Source of the DNA: Elymus sibiricus
Taxonomy: Eukaryota; Streptophyta; Magnoliopsida; Poales; Poaceae
Assembly: GCA_039707655.1 (NCBI GenBank)
Contig: CM077674.1
Span: 236,941,904-237,005,903 of the forward strand
Direction: 5' to 3'
DNA length: 64,000 bases
The first letter of the stretch is position 1. Each line of letters begins with the position of its first letter. Positions 1 to 11,858 of the stretch are shown one piece after another. The position numbers were made by a program, and so were the translations under genes. The notes beneath the pieces are model-generated. The model searched no databases, was not told the origin of the DNA, and worked only from the letters and a program-made list of their open reading frames with translations.

Positions 1-422
1 CATCGAGCACCTCGGGTTATCTTTTGACACTCATTTCTGATCGGTTCGACTTATATATATCTCTGATCGTTTATCAACTGCCCTGTTAAGTATCTTGTCT
101 GTCTGTTACATTCTCATCGTTCTCAATTAGATTGTACTTATCTATTTATATATTTGCTCATGCATATTTTCCCTCGTGCCTGTTGTGCTTGCTCCAGCAT
201 CATGTTGCTGTTTCTCCTAGGATGTTGCATCACTATTCTTATCGTGAAACCTCTCGTCTACTATGCTCGTAGCATCATTGCTTCATTTCACGAAAGTTTT
301 GTTCCCCTTTGATTTCCTTTCGTATGTTTTCCGCTGCTGTGTGCGTGGCAATTTAAAGATTCGAAAGGATTTTTAAATCCTCCATTCACCCCCCTCTGGT
401 CGATATACTCTCGGTCCTAACA
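1..422 (+). mobile_element. 3' tail of a Copia-type LTR
   Basis: The block ends with a pyrimidine-rich stretch (ATTCACCCCCCTCTGG at about 384-399) and a terminal CTAACA. This is the usual look of the 3' end of many grass Copia LTRs. The 5' part lies outside the window. No primer-binding site follows 422, so this is a 3' LTR end or a solo LTR rather than a 5' LTR. No coding potential is visible. The family is not assigned. Confidence 0.5.
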
Positions 423-3068
423 CCAGCCCTGATTGATTTTTAGTTTAGGTTTAATTTAACACAAATAACCCTTGTTAGTTAAATGAGTCACTGACCAGTG
501 GGCCCCACTGGTCAGGTTTGACTCTGTTGACCTGCTGACGCCACCCTACCACAAGCATGACACAGTAAATCTTTTTCTGGATTTAAATTAATACAAAAGA
601 AATAGGAAATTCCAGAAAATTGTCTAAACTTCAAAAATACATAGAAATTCAACCGTAACTCCAAATGAAATAATTTATATATGAAAATTTTTTAATAAAA
701 TCCAATCTATCCATTGGTACCATTGTCATGCATTTTTGAACAACTTTTGTCCTCTATTTTGGACAAATCAAATAAATGACATTTAAATAACCACATGTGG
801 AGTTTGAATTTGAACCTTTGGTTCAAACCAACTTCATTTAAACCGTTGCAGGTTGCATTAACCCAAATCAATAGTATATTGTCCTGTCATGATCATTCAT
901 CATGTCTGTTGCATTGCATTGATTGAGTTCCTTTGTTGTTTGCCAGTGTTTGTTCCTTCTCGGTAAAAGATTATTCCGACGTTGTGATCGTTGACACCGA
1001 TGAAGAACTATATCATCTTCAGAAGTGCCAGGCAAGCACCCCCCTTGAGCATTCTGATACAATCCCACTCTCTCGCTCCTGCTCTCTTTTACTGCATTAG
1101 GACAATCAACGATTCAACTATTACATGTTTCGGTAGTTGAACCCATTCCTCTGCATGACCTGTCTTTGCCATAGTAAATAGTAAAACCCACTAGCATGAG
1201 TAGGAATTGGTTGATCCATGATGTGCCTACTCATTCTTGTTTGCTTGATATGACTACTATGCTTAGAGTTGTGTTAGCTCTGATTCAACTGAGATGGTTT
1301 GGGAATGGTGATGAACATGTCCTATTGTTGAGAGCTAAGTGTGTGAACACGTTTTGGTAAAGGTAGCGATGAGAGGCCATGTAGGAGTACATGGTGGGTT
1401 GTCACATTGGGACCAACCTTAAGAACTGAGTTCAATGTATGTTATCCAAGAACAGCTACTACCACACATTGGGCCCGAAACCCATGGACCCTCTTGCTTA
1501 TTAATCGCCTTGATCTTATCCAGGAGTCACAACTAGTTTCTGGTGTTTGTAGGTTATGTGTTGGCGGCCGTGCGTAGAGCTGACCCTAGGGGTGGGCTAT
1601 GATGCGGTAGATACACTGTGGCACGGTGTACCAAGTAACACTCGGACGGTGCTCTTGGGAACCCTGCTTGCATCGTTTGAGGCCGTGAGTGAAACTTTGG
1701 CCGAACTTTCTTTGCGGATACAACCTCAAATAGGCGATAAACCTGGACTAGAGTCTTGCGTGGTTAGTCAGGTTGTGGCCGACACCTACGCCAGTACTTT
1801 CGCTTGAAGGTTGCCGAGGTACATGACGTGTACATGGTGGTAAGTGGTGAGAGCGTGTGTGAAGAAGTACACCCCTGCAGGGTTAATGATCTATTCGAAT
1901 AGCCGTGTCCTCGGATATGGACGACTTGGAAACTTATGTGGTACATAGATAACTTGAAGTGGATACTCTAAAATGTGCAAGATAAGTGTGAGTGCTATGG
2001 ATGGCCTTCTCGTAGGAAGACAGGAGAGGATCCATAGTGGTGTATTGAGATGGTGAATATGTGGACTCGTCTGCACTTTCTCACCCCAAAGGAAATACTC
2101 GTAGTCGTAGTACAGGTTAGCCAAGAGTCAAAGCTGGCTTGCTGCTGTTAAACTCCACAACACCCTTGTTGATAATGATGCATATGTAGGTAGTTCTGAT
2201 GTAAGTCTTGCTGAGTACCTTTGTACTCACAGGTGCCTATTTATGTTTTTGCAGAGGAGATGTCAGTCTCACTAGTGATTGTTACGATGAGTTTGATGTT
2301 GACCAATTAGCTTGGGAATCCCAGACAGAGGTCTGGTTCCTATGGAGGGTCATGTAGATAGTCAGGCTCCTCAGCCTTCTTCTTTTCTAGATGTCTGTAC
2401 TCAGACATGTTATGCTTCCATTGCCTGTATGACTTTGTATGTGGGTCATGAGACCCATGTTTGTAATATCATGTTATGTAAGCTCTTCAGAGCCTCATTA
2501 ATAACTACTCTAAGTCATAGAGTTTTGTTGTGATGCCATGTTGTATCTACACATATCGTGCATACTGTGTGTATGTTTGAAATGCATTGGTATTTGTGGG
2601 ATTTGACACGTAGTCGTGTGCCTCTGGTAGCCTTCCATACAGGGAAATGCCTCCTAGTGCTTCCACTGAGCCTTGGTAGTTCGCTACTGCTCCAGAACAC
2701 ATGGATTGACCGGCATGTATCCTTCTTTGCTCCTGTGTTTGTCCCTACAGGGAAATGTCATGCGGTGTTTATCGAAGTCCTTGTAGCTTGCTACGACTTG
2801 GTTACACTCGCTGCTGACCGACACGTGCACTGCTGGGTTATGTATGCCTGTCCCTATACGTTTGTGCCACCTTGGTTTATGACTAGTCATGTCAACTCGG
2901 GTTCTCTGCCATATGGATGCTAGCGGCATAATCATATACGTGAGTCAATAAATGCAAACGGTCCCGGCCAAGGTAAGGTGGCAGCCGTGGGTTACCGTGC
3001 GTGAGACCGCAAAGCGATATGATATGTTACATGCTAGATTTGTGTGACTTAGGATCAGGGTCCTGACA
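423..3068 (+). mobile_element. LARD-like long LTR, 3' portion
   Basis: This block is co-linear with the second half of the solo LTR at 46821-50996. Both have ACC-rich TTGACC/CTGACG motifs followed by an A/T-rich stretch (here about 480-700, there about 48480-48680). Both then have a CCAGGCAAGCA.CCCCC block (about 1028, about 49015) and a CACCCCTGCAGGG block with the palindrome CTATTCGAATAG (1891-1902). It ends TCCTGACA at 3068 instead of GCGTCACA, so it is a sister family. Its 5' part is missing: it is cut by the Copia LTR at 422 or truncated. ORFs inside are short and look fortuitous. The LARD (Sukkula/Erika-like) name is by recall of LTR size and layout. Confidence 0.55.
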
Positions 3069-4640
3069 GATTGTCTGCGCAAGACATCAATAGAGATATA
3101 TAGAGGGAAGAACTATACGAGCGTATAAGCACGGGGAAGAGGGGTGGTGCTGGAAGATTGTGCGCGCCACGCTAACTGCGGACCAATTTACTATGTCTCT
3201 GTCGCTGAAGTTGGTCAAAGAGGTCACGTGGATTGGCCTGGGTCTTCTTCGGCTAATGAGACCTCGACCCCGAAGCCTTCGGAGTATCTTTTTGATAGGT
3301 GCCTCTATCTGTATGGGGAATTCGCTGCTGAAAGATCCTGCCCAGTGTCCCCTTCCTTCCCCCGCCGCCTTCTGTCCAAAGGGGGTATAAAATTTCTTCT
3401 CCAGGACACTCATGCCCGATCATGAGACTGCCGAGCTATGCAACAACGTCTCAGAGTGTGCAAGTACTAATTCGATAACTAAGGAGAGGGGCGAGAACGT
3501 GCGTGGTTGCGCGCGTCTGAGAGATGAAGCGGAAGCATGGAAGATGAGAGGGAGATGGATTGACAGTGTGTGCTGGTTAGACAGTCCTATCTAGAGAGGT
3601 AGATTGATCTATGTGTACATGGGAAAGAGGGTGAGACGTAACTAGAGATATACATTGATCGTTTTGTGTGCAAAAATTGGGAAAGACATAGCTATATATA
3701 TAGATAGAGTGAAGTCAGTCGGTGCACATGCATGTGAGAGCAAAAGAGCCCGAAGTGACGAAGATAGGGAGGTGAGTGCGGGTGGGGGATGAGAGTCCTA
3801 CTAGTTAGAGATAGGGTACGAGTGCGAGGGGCGAAGGGACTATGTGTACATGGGTGTGTGGTAGGCAGACATGCTAGCCAAAGGGGTATATTGATCCGTG
3901 TTTGCGGGAAAGAGAGGGCGATGGATAGACCTAGAATGGAAAGATCGTGGGAGACCGACTTGAAGAAAGAGAGATTGTGTGTGTGCTATAGAGAATGTCA
4001 ACTGGGAGAGTGTGTGTGCATGCATGCACGAGAGAAAGTTTGTGGAACTATAAAGACAAGATGAGTGTGTGGGTGTAAATGACTCGGCGAGATCATAATC
4101 AATACAAGATTTGGTTCAAATATTTGAATGTGAGATCATGATGTTTGTAACCCATGCATGCATGAATATAAAAGAGATATGCATGCCGTGGTTTTGAATC
4201 GAGCATTATATACTATATACACATCGAACAATGCCAAATTGATTTTAATTTGAGATACCGATGGCAGGCATCTTTTGACCACATTGCATATGCATGCGTT
4301 GGCACAAATATTCAAATTGGAGATAATGGGTGGCTTTCGCAGCTAAGATCTAAATGTCACGTCTGTGTGTTGTGCGTGTTAAACACATTATACATATCAA
4401 ACAAGGTTTAGATTCCGAACATCTAGCTAGAGCATACATGTTCTATGATTTGAATTCAACATAAAATGGTTACACATATTTGAATTCAAGATATGCTACA
4501 TGCTGTTCACATTTAAATGGGAATTTACTAATATATCCATGTCGTGTGTTGTGAAGATAATATTTAGATGAGGTTATAATTAACCTGACAACAATCACAT
4601 TCAAATACGGGAAATGGACTTTCATTTAGTCCATATGGCA
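3069..4640. other. Unassigned intergenic DNA
   Basis: About 1.6 kb has no recognisable gene or element. It is GA/GT-rich around 3460-4060 (GAGAGA and GTGTGT runs). From about 4130 it becomes A/T-rich with many ATGCATGC motifs. No primer-binding site follows the LTR that ends at 3068, and no terminal inverted repeat was recognised. The left end of the following CACTA element may lie here, but no CACTA terminus was found. Confidence 0.4.
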
Positions 4641-5285
4641 GACGGTACTATTTTTTATGTTTTTTGTTGTTGTTGTTGAGGGAAGTAAAAATTGATTTGG
4701 TACCGTACGTTAAGCTTGTTCTCCCGAAAATTCAAGCCGCGGCTTGTTATGCCCAATTTTCAAGCTATCTCTTTGTCTCTTGTGCTGCCAAAACTCGCGC
4801 CTCTTCAACCCGCGCCTTGTTATCCCAAAATTTCAACGCGTGCAAAAACCCCCTCCTCCTTCGAAATCGGTCCCGCCGCCCCATCAGGCGAAATCCCCCT
4901 TCTATCCCTCAGCCCAAAAAGCCGGTCGATGTCCTATGGTCAAAATCGATGGGGGTAGTATCGTAACTTCCTCCACATTTTGGACAAGCGCGTCCCCAAG
5001 CCATGGTTCCCCCCATCCCCTTCCCCCCATTCGTACAGCGAGGCTGCCAAAACCTGCGAAACCCCACCATCCTCCTTCTGTCACCCGACCGCTGCCCTGT
5101 CGGAGCCCCTTCCCCGACGACGTCGTCTACTGCAAGAGCTCGACGTCCCTCATCCACCGCACCGGATGAGGATCCGTCATCGATCTCGTTGTCCCGCCGG
5201 TTCAGCCGACCCATCCTCCACCTCCAACGAGCTGCTTTGACATTCCTGCCCCACCGGAACCGCATCACCCTCACCAACTCCTCAG
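4641..5285 (+). other. GC-rich 5' flank of the transposon gene
   Basis: The sequence changes from A/T-rich to C-rich with CCGCC, CCCCTTC and CTCGAC motifs. This resembles the promoter and leader of cereal transposon or host genes. Several overlapping short ORFs occur in all frames, and none resembles a known protein. It probably belongs to the 5' part of the CACTA gene that follows, but no transcript evidence is available. Confidence 0.3.
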
Positions 5286-5813
5286 ATGAAGGCAAGGCCT
5301 ACTCGCCGCCCCCAAAGAGTTTCTCCACTCATGACCGCATCTTCTCCTTCTTTCGACCTCACGGGGCTGCCAGTGCTAGACCCTGAGCCGCCATGGTGCC
5401 GCTCCATCGACGGCAGCGTCACCGGCCACTTCCTCCACGGTGTCTCTGCCCAATGGTGTGGCTCCCTCAGCAGCGGCGTCCACAACAGCAGGAGCTGCTA
5501 CTGCTGCTCCATCTCTCGGTCGCGCTGCTGCTTTGCTCTTGCTCACAGTCGCGCTGCTGCTCTACTCTTGCTCTTGTTTGTGCTGCTGCTGTGCTCTTTC
5601 TCTCGCTCACGCTGCTGCTCCGGGCGCTGTCGCTGCTGCTGCTGCATGAGCTGCTGCTCCTGCAGCTCTCTGCTTGTGCATTCCGTGCTCGAGCGGCTGC
5701 TGATTTTGATCACTGCTTCTCTGCTACTAGTGTTCGAGCCTAAACTACCAAAGCAGTGCTTCTCTGCTACTAGTGCGACTAGTTTTGACAGTAAAATTCA
5801 GTCTCGTCAATAA
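5286..5813 (+). other. GCT/CTG-rich ORF, possible first exon region
   Basis: This is an open frame of 175 codons. Its second half is dominated by imperfect GCTGCT and CTGCTG repeats (about 5490-5660), which makes it Ser/Cys-rich in this frame and Leu/Ala-rich in another. All three frames stay open because of the repeat. The first 50 or so codons could be a leader exon of the CACTA gene, because a splice-like boundary and a better-behaved exon follow near 6013. I do not recognise the protein. Coding status is doubtful. Confidence 0.25.
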
Positions 5814-6373
5814 AATTCAGTTTCGACAGTAAAAGTCAGTTTCAACAGTTATGTTCAGAGTCAACAGTTTTTACATCATCTGTTGGAGCGGCCGCCACGC
5901 GGCTGATGTATTTTACATCTAGCACTTTTTGTGATGTATTTTACATCATCTATTGTAGGATGCCATTAGAATCCCACTTCAGATTAAAGTTGTCTGTCTT
6001 GTCCTGCTTCAGCCTCGCCATTGTACACCTCACCGGAGCTGCTCCAACTACGGAACCGTCCATCACAGGCGAGCAGGACCAGCCGTCCATCACAGCCGAG
6101 CAGGACCCTCCGCGCCATCTTGAGACGCCTAAGAACTCCTTCCCTGCCTCCAAGTCCCACATTAGCCAAAGCATCCTCAGCGACCCACCCAATGATGCTG
6201 AGGTCGACATGGCTTCGCCTAAGAGGTTGTACACTCGTCGCATCGCTTTTTTATTCTACGTTCCTGTCGATCCCTTAGGGCTCCCTTGGTTCAAAGCAGT
6301 GACAAGAGAGAAATGTAGGGTGGTCTCAAAGTTAACAGGGACAAAACTAAATGCTCTTTTGAACCACAATTGA

Positions 6374-7662
6374 ATCGGTTTAGCATGATGTTTAGCAAGA
6401 TAGCCATTATCTCATAATCATGTGCACCAAATAAGCTCACAAAATTTCAGATTACAACGGAACATTTACTATTACTGAATTGTTTGGGTTTTTTCAGAGA
6501 TATAGTTTTTGTTTCTGCGTGTTGGAGCTGTGCATGTGTAGATGGGCCTGGGAGCTGAGCTAATTGGCTAGGTCCAAAATAGTAGTAGTACAAAAACATT
6601 TTTTGAGGGCAGGGTTTAGCCTGATGAAGACTGCCTACTAGAATCGCAACTTGTTCAAAGAAAACGTTAAGGAAAACATAGGAATTGGACAGTTTCCTAT
6701 GCTACTACTATTCATGCATTTGGTTAGAAGGAATGGAGCAAAGCAAAACTAGAGGAACTTTTTTCATTTGTTGTCTCTTTCAAAGAATAAATGTAGGAAT
6801 TTTGATATCCTTTTGGACCTATTTTTCAAATTCCTATGCATGACGAACAAGACTAAATGCATTACTGGCATAATAAGATTCTAACTTTACTTTTTCATGT
6901 GGTTCCACTTTAATTTGACCGTGTTTCTTTGCATTCATGCGTTCTTCCAATTCTTGTGAACCAAACACCCAGGTTGGCAAATGCTCTGTTTTGCACGTCC
7001 ATTCATATCATATTCCTGCATTTTCCTATTCCTGTATTTTTAGAATCCTCCAATTCAAAGGAGCACTTATAGATTTACTTCATTTATAAATATGTGTCAA
7101 AGTAAACCCTATGTGGTTTGTCCCGCTCTTGCCGTGTCGTCATCCACCCCACCTGAGCTGCTCCATTGACAGAACCGGAAGAGAGGTTGCACTCTTTCGT
7201 GTCTGCTTACATTATGCATCACTCAATATTACCTGCTACTTTATCATCCTGTGCATCTCTTAGACTCCGAGTCAGGTCCTAACTAATGTTCTAACTCAAG
7301 TTTTAAAATGCATGTGGGGCACATATCCAAGGCAGCAATGAATAATATCTCTATCTACTATCTGGATCATCTCGGGTCTTCTATGTGGTTGATGTTGGGT
7401 GGACAATAAACAGTAAAGGAGCCATGATCTGTCTTTTTTAACTGAAGCTATCATCTGCCTACTATCATTAGTTTTGGATCTATCCACTGGTTGCTACCAT
7501 CAGTCTGGATTTCTGCATGCACCCCTTAGGCCTTACATAATCTGACTATGTTTTTTTATTATTACGCATGTCAGTATTGTACACAATCATACTGAAGATG
7601 CAGAGAAAAAGAGAAGAGCGTTGCGTGGGAATATGGTGGGCACAGTGACAGCCACCCCTCCC
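6374..7662 (+). other. A/T-rich intron-like spacer
   Basis: About 1.3 kb between two exon-like segments of the CACTA gene contains no plausible exon. It has repeated motifs such as AGGAATT and CCTATGC in both orientations (about 6660-7060). These could be a small decayed inverted-repeat element, but I could not define termini. It ends in a pyrimidine tract and CAG just before 7663. Confidence 0.3.
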
Positions 7663-7779
7663 CCATTCCAGATTGTAATCCAGAGGAAGATAGCTATTCA
7701 AAGGGGGATTCAGAGGGAGCAGACCACTCCTATTTACCACTTGTGGTGTTTGCTCTAACCTGGCATGCTGATGTAGGTC

Positions 7780-9058
7780 ATATCATGCATATGGCACCTT
7801 GCATTGCTTTATACATCATTTATGTCATCAGCTTAGTTTAGACATGCTTTGTGTGAATGCCACCAGTTTGGTTTCTATATGATATATGTGAATTATGCAA
7901 TGCCATCTTGCTTAGCGAGGCATCATATATTTGAATTATGCAATGCCATCCTGTTTAGCCAGTCATCGTATATGCGAATTATATCATGCCATACTATTTT
8001 TTATCATGTATTCCAATTGTCAACAATGTTGGTACATTCACCTACTCCTCCTATGCATCAGCCATTTGAGTCAGTGATGGAAAAATGTAGAGTGAAAACA
8101 AGGTCTTCAGAGCAGTCAGTGCTACCTGTCGAAGCAGATATCTTGCTGGTTACAGATAGCTCATCAGAGGAGGATTCAGAGACAGATGACCAGTCCTATT
8201 ACCCCCCAAGGTGTATGCTCTAACTTGGCAGGGTTATATTGCTCATATCATGCATATGGTGTCTTGCATTTCTATGTCATCTTCTTAGTTTAGACATGCT
8301 TTGTGTGAATGCCACTTGTTTAGTTTCTATATCATATATGTGAATTATGCAATGCCATCTGGTATAGCTAGGCATCATATCTGTAAATTATGCAATGCCA
8401 CCCAGATTTGGCAGGCATCATATATGTGAATTATGTCATGCCGTCCTTTTTTTCCATTACGTATTCCATTTGTCGACAATGTTTGTATATTGAACTACTC
8501 TTCCTGTGCATCAGCCATTTGAGTCGTTGACAGTAAAATCTAGAGTGAAAACAAGGTCTTCAGAGCAGACAATGCTACCTGTTGAAGCAGATATCTCGCT
8601 GGTTACAGATAGCTCCTCGGAGGAGGATTCAAAGACAGATGGTCAGTCCTATTTCCTCCCTCGGGTGTATGCTCTAATTTGGGATGGTTATATTTCTCAT
8701 ATCATGCATATGGTGTCTTGCATTGCTTAGTTTAGACATCATATACACAATATTCAATGCCATCTGCTTAGTTTGGAGATCATTTAATCAAATTTCAGCT
8801 GCTTAGTATATCAATCATATATGTGAATTATATCATGTCATCCTGTATACTTAGGGAACATGTATGTGAATTATTTCATGCCAACCTAATTAATAAATAC
8901 ATCATACAATTATGTCATGTCATCTTGTTTAGATAGTCATCATATGTTGATTTATGTCTTTTTATCCTGTTTAGTTTGGTTTGACAGCATATACGTGAAT
9001 TACTACATGATGGTAAACATACAATGTATGTACATTCAATTTATTTTCTTGTTTATCA
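7780..9058 (+). repeat. Tandem duplication of an exon plus intron unit
   Basis: A unit of about 460 bp is repeated. Each copy has an intron part with TGTGTGAATGCCAC and several AATTATGCAATGCCATC motifs. Each then has an exon starting CAGCCATTTGAGTC and encoding an acidic segment with SSSEEDS (8054-8212 and 8511-8663). A third, diverged copy leads into the exon at about 9059. The earlier segment 7663-7740 encodes a related acidic motif. The duplicated exon encodes an Asp/Glu/Ser-rich linker, so copy number could vary without loss of fold. Confidence 0.65.
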
Positions 9059-10363
9059 GCCATTTCAATTGGAGAGGGTGATGGCAATATATAAGGGAGT
9101 AAAAAATAGTCTTCAAGAAAGATAGTACTACCCGTCGATGCAGATAGAACCACAACTGTACTTGCCCAAGAACCAGCCCCACCACACATAACCCAGACTC
9201 TCGCAGATTGTTCCCCTACACCGTTCGACAGAGAACCAGCTACACCCCATCTAACCCCAACCCCAGCAGATAGTAACCCACATCTAGTTGACACAGCACC
9301 ATCTCCACCACAGGGCACCCAAACACGAGCAGTTAGTAAGGCAACCGCAGTGCCCAACGCACGAGGACCACCAGAAGGAACCCGAACTCCACTCTTAAAG
9401 CAGAAGAACAACTGTTTTCAGGTCAGATTCTATAGCTATGGTGCATACTCCTTTGCTTTTGCATCAATGTATTTACTCATACAAACAAATTTCAAATTTG
9501 AAGGATCCAATCGAGACTCCAATGGCGCAACAGGTATTTGCAAACCTGTTTCTTTAACTGGTTTGCTACTGTAACTTCTTGCTCTATGTTGATTTCAGTT
9601 TCAATTGTATAAACAGTTATCTTCTCATATCATGCACATTACAAGTGTTGTTAGTGTTGTGTAATTTCCCACACGTACTCTGTCTATGCTGCTTTCTCTT
9701 AAACACATTCTCTATCTTGATTTGGCAACATAAAATAGTGTGATATAGGCAATACAGTAACCATAGTACATAGATATATGTTTGTTTCTTATTGTCATTA
9801 TGTACTACCTTGCAATAGAAGACATGTTAGTATAATCCTGTCCACCTTACTACTGAACTGGTTTATGAAAATGAGTTTCATATACTACATGCTAACCCTG
9901 TTATATGTCTACTTCTTCCCCCTTTAGAATGCTGACACAATATTGAAGAACAGCACCCCATTATGCAATGGTAAAAAAGTAATGCAGATAAGGTTCAAGA
10001 TAGTGAGACAACCCAGCTGGTCTCTAAGAAAGCTGATAAAATCTATCATGAAGACAGTGAGATAATCCCAAAGTCCTGTCTTGATGTAGTGTTCGAGTTA
10101 CTGGCCACCATCGCTGGCACAAGCTCTTTGAACTCGATGCCTGAATCAGTTCGGCTCTTGAGTCTCAACTACAAGCTGAAAGACATCGATCAGCTGTCCT
10201 GCGACAAGAAGCCAAAGGACTAAGGAAGGCCCTGCAGAATTCAGATGCATACATTCTGGTGCAACAACAAGCGTTGGATGATTTTAGCGCCAAACAAGAG
10301 AAAGCTAATAGGCTTGCTAAGCTTCTTGCTAGCATGGTGGGCACCCAGGATATCATTTCTTGA

Positions 10364-10640
10364 GCTCTTCTGAAGTGGTTTTAGTTCTGGACTTGTTTTG
10401 CTACCGCGTTTATTTACATTGCCGGCCAATTTAGATGCCCAGTGTATGTAACATGCTGCCTTGTTGTTCAATATATTTGCACTGGTGGCGAACTTTGGTG
10501 CCCAGTGGATGTAATTTGTGTAATCGATGTAATAGCCTAGCTTTATTTGCTTGTTATTTTATTTCCTTATAGTCTTTTCTATTTGTTTGCTTGTAGTAAC
10601 TTCGGTTATTTTTTACTGGTCGCAAATAGCCATTGGCTAC
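10364..10640 (+). other. 3' flank of the CACTA gene
   Basis: This is A/T-rich sequence after the stop codon with repeated GCCCAGTG.ATGTAA motifs. It is likely 3' untranslated sequence. No gene is seen. Confidence 0.35.
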
Positions 10641-11460
10641 ATACGGACCGTGCTAACCATGGGCCTCCTACGGGCCGTAGCATAAATGGGCCTCATATGG
10701 GCCGTCCTATCCATGGGCCTCCTACGGCCCGTAGGATCCATGGCAACACACGGGCCAAACTATTCTTGGGCCAAAACCGGAATTCAGTACAGGCCATAAA
10801 CGGGCCAAAATCTGAACCGTCCGTTTATGGGCCGAGATCACAACGGGCCGTTAACAGGCCAGAAGACAGCACCGTCTTAATTCTACAGACAGTCATAACG
10901 GGTCATTAATGGGCCGGAACACATGGCGTGATGAATACGGCCCAACTGGTTAACGGGCCACAAACGGACCGATTGTGATGACGGGCTGAATTTGGCCCAT
11001 TAGCAAAGCAGGCCAGTAATGGGCCCTTATTAATCGAGGGCCGGAAGTGAGCCCAAGCTTTTTTGGTTTCTTAGAAGGCCGAAAGTTAACATGGGCTGGA
11101 AACGGCCCAACATGATGATGGGCCTTTAACGGGCCGAAAGCAGTTTACTGTGCATTATGGGCCAGAATTACTTGTTGCCATTAATGGGCTCAAATATGCA
11201 TAAGGCCTTATGTGGGCCGAAAGACGTCACATGCCATTCATGGGCCGGAAGTGACAATGGGCTGGAATCATATCTGACGGCCTGCAGGACGCTACTGGGC
11301 CGAATTTGGGAAGTCCATAACGGGCCATGAGTACCCGGGCCAAAATGGGCTATATACAAACAGGCCGTTAACAGTCTTTCCTTGGGCCAGCCCACCAACT
11401 TTTGACCAAGTCAAATGGGCCACTGTTGGGCCGATCCACATGTCAATGTTTCATAGGCGT
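10641..11460 (+). repeat. CACTA subterminal GGGCC array
   Basis: Several dozen copies of GGGCC or GGCCC, commonly as ACGGGCC, ATGGGCC or GGGCCGAA, occur every 15-35 bp over 0.8 kb. They have no constant unit length. Short subterminal motifs in varied orientation are the expected binding sites for CACTA transposition proteins. The array lies between the gene and the terminus. It is not a satellite. Confidence 0.6.
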
Positions 11461-11689
11461 GTCTCGTCCAATGAATGAGTGACATCTGTCAAAACGCCGA
11501 GCTGACACGTGGAACAAGGGCGAATGAGAATTTTACATGTGGAAAATTGCCATTGGTTGTGGCTGTTAACGGGTTATTGAATCCAAAACCGGACCCGATA
11601 GCGTAACGGTGACCCGTTATGGTGGATGCCACGAGACGGTTACCCTTGACGAAACCACTTCCATGACGCGCCATTTATCGTCATGGAAA

Positions 11690-11858
11690 TGGTCACTTCC
11701 GTGACGATAATTTTAGTATTGTCATCGAACACTTCTACGACAGCATAGGTATGACTATCTTGATTCTGTCATAAAATCGTCATGGATGTACAAGCATGAC
11801 AGAAAAAGAGACCTACTATGACAAAGACGTATTATCACGGAAGTGTTTTTTTGTAGTG
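11690..11858 (+). repeat. CACTA right terminus
   Basis: The terminal 170 bp contains paired motifs CACTTCCGTGA / TCACGGAAGTG and TGTCAT / ATGACA that fold back on each other. It ends TTTTGTAGTG. This is the 3' terminal inverted repeat region of the element. The partner end was not found in the window. Confidence 0.7.

Larger units (their letters stand above)
6013..10363 (+). pseudogene. CACTA ORF2-like protein gene, multi-exon, decayed
   Basis: The exon-like segments share one strand and have splice-like borders. They are 6013-about 6250 (Pro/Ser-rich, preceded by TGCTTCAG), 7663-about 7740, 8054-8212, 8511-8663, about 9059-9420 (Pro/Thr-rich, ending TTTTCAG before GT), about 9501-9531 and about 9928-10363. 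The last segment ends in TGA at 10361 and is open from about 10156. It encodes a Gln/Leu-rich helix with heptad spacing and the C-terminus VGTQDIIS, as in ORF2-type accessory proteins of Triticeae CACTA elements. The role of ORF2 proteins is inferred from the family (DNA binding or transposase partner). A frameshift near 9118 and a stop early in the final exon show decay. There is no transposase domain. The alternative is a host gene fragment carried by the element. Confidence 0.5.
5286..11858 (+). mobile_element. CACTA transposon, left end undetermined
   Basis: The right terminus is clear. The sequence ends TTTTTTTGTAGTG at 11858, the reverse complement of a CACTACAAAAAA end. Just inside are the CGGAAGTG/CACTTCC subterminal motifs typical of Triticeae CACTA elements. 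Upstream lie a GGGCC-rich subterminal array and a decayed multi-exon gene ending at 10363, all on the plus strand. No TNP2 transposase ORF is present, so this copy is internally deleted, left-truncated or non-autonomous. The candidate 3-bp target site to the right is ATC. The left end was not located, so 5286 is only the first position where gene-like sequence is visible. Confidence 0.65.

Noticed and set aside
5490..5660. Ser/Cys- or Leu-rich protein
   Set aside because: Imperfect GCT/CTG repeats keep all three frames open, so the protein composition is an artefact of the repeat.
10641..11460. Regularly recurring GGGCC motifs, CRISPR-like at first sight
   Set aside because: Units vary in length and sequence and there is no constant repeat-spacer pattern. 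The position next to a CACTA end explains them as subterminal motifs, and the genome is plant nuclear.
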